Shown here one piece after another: positions 57,726 through 64,000 of a DNA stretch of 64,000 nt. The stretch is taken from NCBI GenBank assembly GCA_033964015.1, contig CM066924.1, positions 4,074,251 through 4,138,250 of the forward strand, in the 5' to 3' direction. The stretch comes from Scolanthus callimorphus (Eukaryota; Cnidaria; Anthozoa; Actiniaria; Edwardsiidae). The position numbers and the translations under genes were made by a program. Numbering within the stretch: the first letter of the stretch is position 1; every line of letters starts with the position of its first letter. Below the pieces are notes generated by a model. That model did no database searches, was not told the DNA's origin, and saw only the letters and a program-made list of their open reading frames with translations.

Positions 57726-58209
57726 GGCGTGTGTAAAAGATATCTCCGAGATCCTGGAGAAGTTACTAGCTAAGTTAGTTAAACTGTCACGCTCAATCGC
57801 AGAGTCGATTATCGGGCTTCCTGTGGTGAAAGCATACATTCTCAGGGCAGATTTCGTAGAAGCACAGACCAGGTTACAGCACGGAACCTCACCCTCTCGT
57901 GAACGTTTAGCCAATCACATCGCGCGAAATTACTGATCAGCCAATCAAAATGCTTAGACACCGAACGGCGTGTGTAAAAGATATCTCCGTGATCCTGGAG
58001 AAGTTACTAGCTAAGTTAGTTAAACTGTCACGCTCAATAGAGCTCACATCGTCACAGTCGATTATCGGGCTTCCTGTGGTGAAAGCATACATTCTCAGGG
58101 CAGATTTCGCAGAAGCACAGACCACGGTTACAGCACGGAACCTCACCCTCTCGTGAACGTTTAGCCAATCACATCGCGCGAAATTACTGATCAGCCAATG
58201 AAAATGCTT
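57726..58209. repeat. Tandem duplication with ~241-bp period
   Basis: GGCGTGTGTAAAAGATATCT starts at 57726 and 57967. The two units are about 95% alike. The second has an extra AGCTCACATCGTCAC stretch near 58040. The frames seen on both strands are shared by the two units and show no domain. Confidence 0.88.
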
Positions 58210-58352
58210 AGACACCGAACGGCACAAATCCGTTACGGCGTGGACAAGGAACAGAACGTGGGGTAACGTAATCGTAGTCATGCGAAATCTGCTCTGTACA
58301 TAAAGAAACGTGCATCCTCTATCTTACGAGTGCACATGCAACCCAAAGAGAA

Positions 58353-58785
58353 TTCTCGGGCCCGAAAAGTTTGTTTTGAAATTTTAATAGATTGGTCCCC
58401 AAGTTTTTCGTTTTCTTTACTATCCTGATCATTTAAATAGTCTGCAACTTCCTATCCGTGAATATGTATATTGTTTACGTCTCAAAAAAGAAATTTTCGA
58501 TTTCATTCAAACCCTCAAATCGAAGAAAAATCACCCCGAAAAGTCTCGGGAGGTCATGCTCCTGTAAACTTTCCATTGTTTTTCACCAGAGTTTTTCGGG
58601 TGCCCGAAAAGTTCAGTTTAAACTAGCGTAATTCTATAAATGCTATAGAATATAAATAAACACGAAAAGGGAGTTATAGACTATTCAAATCAGCAGAGTA
58701 GAAAAGAAAACGAAAAACTTTTTGATAAATCCATAAAAATTTCACAACAAAGTTCTCGGGCCCGAGAATTCTCGGGTGTTTCGAG
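58353..58785. mobile_element. MITE with GAGAATTCTCGGGCCCGA ends
   Basis: AGAATTCTCGGGCCCGAAAA at the left and TTCTCGGGCCCGAGAATTCT at the right. CCCGAAAAG motifs recur internally at 58535-58550 and 58595-58612. Confidence 0.75.
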
Positions 58786-59033
58786 AAACGGGCGCCTGCA
58801 GGGCTCGATCTTGAACTTAAAGGGGTTGTGTCACGGTTATTTGAACAAATTCTCAAATACAGCTCTAAATTTGCATGTAACCATCTCCAAATCACTTAGA
58901 TCACTTGTTATTATTCAGCACATCGATGCACTGCCCAAATATGGTCATTGGAACGCCAATAGCTGTCTTCTGAACATGACAGACATCCTGCGATATCCGT
59001 CGTCTGAGGGAAATATGATGTGAGAGCTCGTAT

Positions 59034-60732
59034 TTAAGGTGGATCGACCCAGTAATTTTGCACCCATGCCAACCAATTTTGAACCTCTCATACAAAAACA
59101 GGTTGAATTCTATCACGCATCCAATATAACACACATACTACCCATAGACTGAAATATATGTCAGTACAAAATTTGGGGAGATCGGAGTTAGTATCACGCG
59201 ACAATTGGGCCACGCCTATTTCCACTCTCACACCAGTTCAGGCTGTAACGACATTTTTTCGAAAAATGCTCTACGGTACCTCGAGATTGACTGATTGCCT
59301 ACGTGTAACCGAAGTTTGACTAAATTCTACAAGACCGATCTGAAGATATTTTAGGATTTATAAATCAGGGCTATAATTTATGTAAAATCCAGTGTTACGA
59401 ATACCATGACAGAGTTTGGTACTTCATGGTTACAAATTGAAGGTTTTTATAGCCCAATCTATTCGTAATTGTTCATGGAAGGTCATGTTTTTGATTAAAA
59501 TTTAATATTATTTTGCGATTTCGAAAAATATAGAAATGTACGTATCAACATAATTCCTCCACGAATCGGCTCAGCGCGAAATTTGGGTCTACTTTCACGA
59601 AATTTGGTCTGATTTTAAAAATCGTAGTTTTTTTCGCTCCAAAATTTTGGACGACTCCAATCGATCAATGTAAAGTTTATCTCCGCCGTTTCATATCAAT
59701 TGAAATGTTCTATGGGCATCAACTGTGGACGCAAAGATCAGTAAATATTGGATGGATTCGTGTAGTTTCCGCTCAGGGACTTGCTTTTGTTCTTCCAATG
59801 CGGCACACGTTGATATTCGCGGTTGACTGCTCTCCGAATCGTCCCCGACATATGGTAATTAAATGCATAACAAAAGACCAAAGAACCTCAGAAATTATCA
59901 TACATCGAAGACTAGCCAAGCAAGGACAAGCCCACGTGCGCTCCATTGGAATTCGATTTTGTGCCGAATGGGGAACAAAAGCAAATCCCAGAAGAGAAAC
60001 TATAGAAATTAATCCAATATTTACCGATCTTTGCGTCCCCAGTTGACAGCCTTAGAGGATTTCAATTGCTATGAAACGTTGGAGGCAAACTTTACATTGA
60101 TCGATTGGAGTCGTCCAAAATTTGGAGAGAAAAAAACTACGATTTTTAAATCAGACCAAATTTCGTGGAAGTAGGCCCAAATTTCGCGTTGAGCCGATGC
60201 GTGGAGGAATTATGTTGATACGTACATTTCTATATTTTCGAAATCGCAAAATAATATTTAATTTTTATCAAAAGCATGACCTTCCTTGAACAATTTCAAA
60301 TAGATTTGGCTATAAAAGCCTGCAATTAATAACCATGAAGTACCAAACTCTGACATATTTATTCACTTCACTGAATTTTACAAAAATTATAGCCATTATT
60401 TATAAATCCTAAAATATCTTCAAATCGGTCTTGTAGAATTTGATCAAACTTCGGTTACACGGAGGCAACCACTCCATCTCGAGGTACCGTAGAGCATTTT
60501 TCGAAAAAATGTCGTTACAGCTTGAAACTGGGGTGAGAGTAGAAATAGGCGTAGCCCGATTGTCACGTGATACTAACTCCAATCTCCCCAACTTTTGTAC
60601 TGACATATATTTCAGTCTATTGGTAGCATATGTGTTATATTGGCTGCGCGATAGAAATCAACCTGTTTTTATATGAGAGGTTCAAAATTGGTTGGCATGG
60701 GTGCAAAATTACTTGGTCGATCCACCTTAATA
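59034..60732. mobile_element. 1.7-kb near-complete palindrome
   Basis: Left end AAGGTGGATCGACCCAGTAA; right end TTACTTGGTCGATCCACCTT. The two ~720-bp arms match along their length (for example 59090-59170 with 60595-60670, and 59560-59680 with 60080-60190) at roughly 80-85% by eye. Similarity continues weakly into the middle, so little or no unique loop remains. A 113-aa frame at 59705-60046 spans the centre but resembles nothing I know and is probably incidental. A large fold-back element is the best reading. Confidence 0.85.
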
Positions 60733-60739
60733 CGCAAAA

Positions 60740-61283
60740 GTAAATTATTTCTGGGATGTTTTTGTGCTATGGATGTGCTGAATAATAAAACCATTTCTTG
60801 TTCGATTTTTGCAGAATATCGTCTGACTTTATGCCAACTCGGGACTGCGTCCCTCGTCGGCTAAGTATCAGAAGATATTCTGCGCAACCTCGCAGGATAA
60901 CGGTTAAATATTAGCCTAATAAGCAATGTAGGTAAGTTTTATCGGCAAGGCTGCCGATTTGCAAGCAAATTTTGATGTCACTTCAAACTTTGAAAACTGT
61001 CCAACCTGACAAGATTTTAAAAACTCATTGTTGCAATCCGTTTCCATCCGCTGTGTAATAGGTCCATGAAGCCTACAATCATGATCGATTTGTAGTTAAA
61101 GGGCTATTTAACAAACCTAGACTAGTATTTTGGCTATCCATCAGTTATTACCATGTTTTTTTACATCATCAAAGTGTGCTAAAATCGTGACACCGCTCTA
61201 GGCACTCCATGGTGTTGTTGTTTAGATGGGGCGGCCGATGGCAGAAACATGATTGTATGCCAAATATAGCATCATTTGATTTT
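60740..61283. mobile_element. Repeat related in reverse to 62520-62890
   Basis: TTAACAAACCTAGACTA and GCAATCCGTTTCCATCCGCT (61030-61130) are the complement of motifs at 62590-62690 (TCTAGGTTTGTTAA and GCGGATGGAATTGGATTGC). No gene was seen. Ends are not defined. Confidence 0.45.
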
Positions 61284-61516
61284 TAGCCTGCTTGCAGGCG
61301 GTACTGGGTATTTTTATCGCGGAAAACCGGTCCGTTCGATGAGCGGGCGCCATCTTGGAATTTTGAGGCGCGCGGTCCCTCCTCCCCCCTCCCCTTCGGC
61401 CGATTTTTGCGCTCGCCCCGGGACCGCGCGCCTCAAAATTCCAAGATGGCGCCCGCTCATCGAACGGACCGGTTTGTCCGCGATAAAAACACTCAGTACC
61501 GCCTGCAAGCAGGCTA
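61284..61516. mobile_element. Near-perfect palindromic MITE, TAGCCTGCTTGCAGGC ends
   Basis: TAGCCTGCTTGCAGGCGGTA and its complement bound ~100-bp arms that include CCGGTCCGTTCGATGAGCGG and TTGAGGCGCGCGGTCC, with only a few mismatches. The centre is a short C-rich loop. High arm identity suggests recent activity. Confidence 0.92.
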
Positions 61517-61874
61517 TTTGATTTTCTGTTCTTGGTTTATTACACTCCTAAATAGCTAGAATAAGCTAAACACAGGAGGCTAATAAGAAAAGTAATATCA
61601 CTAAATAATAGTTCTCATCAGTTCTGATCTGTTCTGATCAGAAAAACTGAACAATATTTTGAAAGTTTTCTTTTAGGTGCAAAAAATCAGGGAGCAATGA
61701 TGGCTAGTAAATAAACGAAATCCACTTGTCAAAATAAAAGTTTTACTTGTATTGGGCTAGTGGACTATCGCTAAGTTCGAGCCCTGCATTCCACTCATAC
61801 CTTGGGGATTAGAGCTAAAACCTCTGTACTGCGACCGGCATTTTAAAAACATCGATCTCTGGATTTTTTCGGTT

Positions 61875-62050
61875 CTGCTAGTCAAACCATCTAAGCCAAT
61901 GAGGTGTTTGCCCTGTTTTGCATACTGCAGTCGCCTGGCTTCCGTTGCGACAGTTGTCTGGCTTCCATCGTGAGGGAACCCAATTGACTGTACTAGACGA
62001 AAAACGTCAAGGACCTAATTGGTACAGATGGTTTGACTTGCATGACAGAA
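61875..62050. mobile_element. MITE of the AAGCCAATCAG family
   Basis: TCAAACCATCTAAGCCAATG and the right-arm TTGGTACAGATGGTTTGACT are inverted, with TCCGTTGCGACAG in the middle. Confidence 0.7.
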
Positions 62051-63540
62051 GAAAAAAACTGAATAGATGTTTGGAAACCACGGGTCGTGATGGAGCGGTT
62101 TTGGCTGCAACGGCACAATCAAATGACAACTGGGAACAAAGCAACCGTAGACGCAGTGCTTTTTGAATCCCGAGAGTGAGTTAAGACGTCGTATCTCTTG
62201 CCGCGTGGAATCTAATTGTCAGAAATGTTATTTACATTTTAGATACTCTTTCGAGTGGAACATATAAAATATGGATACTGCTATTTTGGTTCCAGAGTGG
62301 ACGCCAAATATTTTTGGTGTTGTTTTGGGCGCTGTAAAGTTGTGTTTCGAAGGCACGAAATTTGCGTTTCTATGTGAAAAACGAGACGTTGCTACGATGT
62401 TCTGAATTAGCACGTGCCTTAACTCTATTCTCCGCCAATCAAATCGCAGCATTTTGAAAGCTTTCTTTTCTGTCTCGCCTCGAAGAAAAGTGGAATAAAG
62501 TTTCTGTCCCCGCTTAAAAGGGCCGTGTCACGATGTTGGGGTTATCTTAGATAGTTTAAATGCAGTCAAATTCGCAAGAAATACGCAAAATAATCGTCTA
62601 GGTTTGTTAAATAACTTTTCAGCTTCCACATAATTACAAGTTTGGAGTATTTTCGTGTGTTATCCAGCGGATGGAATTGGATTGCGAATTGGCATTTTTG
62701 ATTCTTACCAGGCCGAACAATTTTCAAACCTGGAAGCTGTGAAATCTTGTGTAAGATTGCCTATATAATGCAAATTTAAGTTCCTTTTGCTTTCGAAGGC
62801 TAAGTTGAAGCATAATATGGGAGTCTGAGTTGTTCCACTGGTCTTAAAATAACATTTTGTCGAAACAATCGCCCCTTTAAACAAACAACAATAGAACCAG
62901 GGAGACTCTCACTTTATGATTTGTAGAATTGTTGTCGGTGGTCTGTTTGGTTATAAAATGGATAAAACCGTTTTGATGATTTAGATTCGACGCGGCAAAA
63001 AATCCACGTTTGAATCGGAGCTGACGTGTTCAGAGTGTGAACTCAATATTAGATTGACTAGCCTAACAGCAGGCTATTATAGACCTGCAAAGTGATGTCG
63101 TCAGTGAGAACTGGACTCTCCCGACTCGCTCCCTCTTGTTTGGTCCTTCTTTAGACTTAGACGACATATTGGACAGGAATCGTGCTATGGAAATACAACA
63201 GATATCAGTATTAGCCAATCACTAACGAGAATTTACAAGTTGCTACTGAATGGTTTCCCCGTCAACCAATCACAAGCAAAGTAAAACCTCTATCACTCAC
63301 TGAACACGTGACTGGTTTCTTTGTAAGACAAGCAGAGTGCAATCATTGTCACGCGGTATGCACGTGATCACTAAATATAATTCGCAGCAATCAGTATAAG
63401 AACCTGCAGGCGAAGTAGGTTCTACGAACTACTAGGAACTACGTGCGAATCCTTAAAAGATACCACGACGACAGTGCTATAGGTTTTATTCAGATCTCCT
63501 TGCATTGTTTTTGCTACAGTCATATAAAATCCGGTCAATG
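62050..63540. other. No supported gene; repeat remnants
   Basis: AAAGGGCCGTGTCACGATG (62517) to CGCCCCTTTAAAC (62870) may be an old inverted-repeat element. TAGCCTAACAGCAGGCTA at 63059 is a short palindrome. No coding exon was recognised. Confidence 0.35.
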
Positions 63541-63544
63541 TGGC

Positions 63545-63990
63545 CCGTCTCCCTGGGGGGACTACCCTATTTTTAGGGCGGAGGTACCAAAAGGACGTGA
63601 CTTAGTTGATTTTGACCCCTAAAGGGTACCAACAAATATGATATTGATAAAACCATTGTTGCTTGATTTGCTAAAACGGACCCCTAAGACAAGAGGAATG
63701 TATTTAGTTTGTAACATTATTACTACTGACCATACTTGTAATTCAGCTCTAAGCTGCAAAAAGTATAATAAACATATTATATATGTCAACCTCAGGACTT
63801 CAAAAATCTGGAAACTGCCTTGAAATGCTGAAATTTCCGGAAATTCTCCCGAGAGAAATACGGTATGTATGCCATTCGTCTTGATTTTTACCCCCTAAAA
63901 GGTACCAGAGGTCTGATTGTAAACCCTAAAAGGTACGACCCTAAAAGGCACCCCCACCCCAAAAATAGGGGTCCCCCTGGGTCCCATTTC
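63545..63990. mobile_element. Element with CCCTAAAAGGTACC subrepeats, copy 3
   Basis: The left GGGGGGACTACCCTATTTTTAG and the right CAAAAATAGGGGTCCCCCTG are inverted ends. CCCCTAAAAGGTACC or variants occur five or more times inside. This copy shows the whole element. Those at 46430 and 55985 are partial. Confidence 0.75.
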
Positions 63991-64000
63991 CTTTTCTCAA

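Noticed and set aside
59705..60046. 113-aa frame at the centre of the large palindrome
   Set aside because: No recognisable domain, and the sequence is part of the inverted repeat. Likely incidental.

Overview
This is a eukaryotic, metazoan window, most likely from an anthozoan such as a stony coral. Genes are split by GT-AG introns. The tropomyosin and the alternating vWA/WAP protein look cnidarian to me. Non-coding DNA is packed with short palindromic DNA transposons (MITEs), many carrying AGCCAATCAG-type sequence. There are no operons, CRISPR arrays or bacterial signals. The organism is inferred from gene style and repeats, not from any search.

Layout. (1) 1-6432 looks like one gene-bearing mobile unit. 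It has an intact Crypton-type tyrosine recombinase with a zinc finger and a SANT/Myb tail (267-2042, +), a 120-aa single-cyclin-box protein (2176-2538, +) and, convergent with them, a five-exon superfamily-3 helicase that ends in a PCNA-binding PIP box (3104-6432, -). (2) 6919-8560 is a fold-back element with tandem subrepeats around a very AT-rich core. (3) 9500-14245 (+) holds exons of an extracellular protein with domain order vWA-WAP-vWA-WAP-vWA. (4) 14250-26200 is almost entirely repeats. (5) 26222-33401 (+) is a complete eight-exon short tropomyosin of 242 aa. (6) 33900-37400 is repeats. (7) 37502-49950 (-) is CHAF1A, the large subunit of chromatin assembly factor 1. (8) 50320-53786 (+) is POLR2J, the RPB11 subunit of RNA polymerase II, 117 aa, divergently transcribed from CHAF1A across a 369-bp intergenic promoter. 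(9) 53790-64000 has no gene I can support. It holds LINE fragments, a 1.7-kb near-complete palindrome, tandem duplications and several MITE families.

How the genes relate. Tropomyosin (actin filaments), POLR2J (transcription) and CHAF1A (replication-coupled histone H3-H4 deposition) are ordinary single-copy host genes. CHAF1A and POLR2J share a promoter that carries an E2F-like and a YY1-like site. The first 6.4 kb is the most unusual part: integration (recombinase), DNA unwinding (SF3 helicase with PIP box) and a cell-cycle regulator (cyclin box) lie side by side. This suggests a Crypton-like element that may couple its replication to host S phase.

Limits: exon boundaries were read by eye from splice consensus, reading-frame continuity and homology remembered for the families. 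The 3' part of CHAF1A and both ends of the vWA/WAP gene are uncertain.
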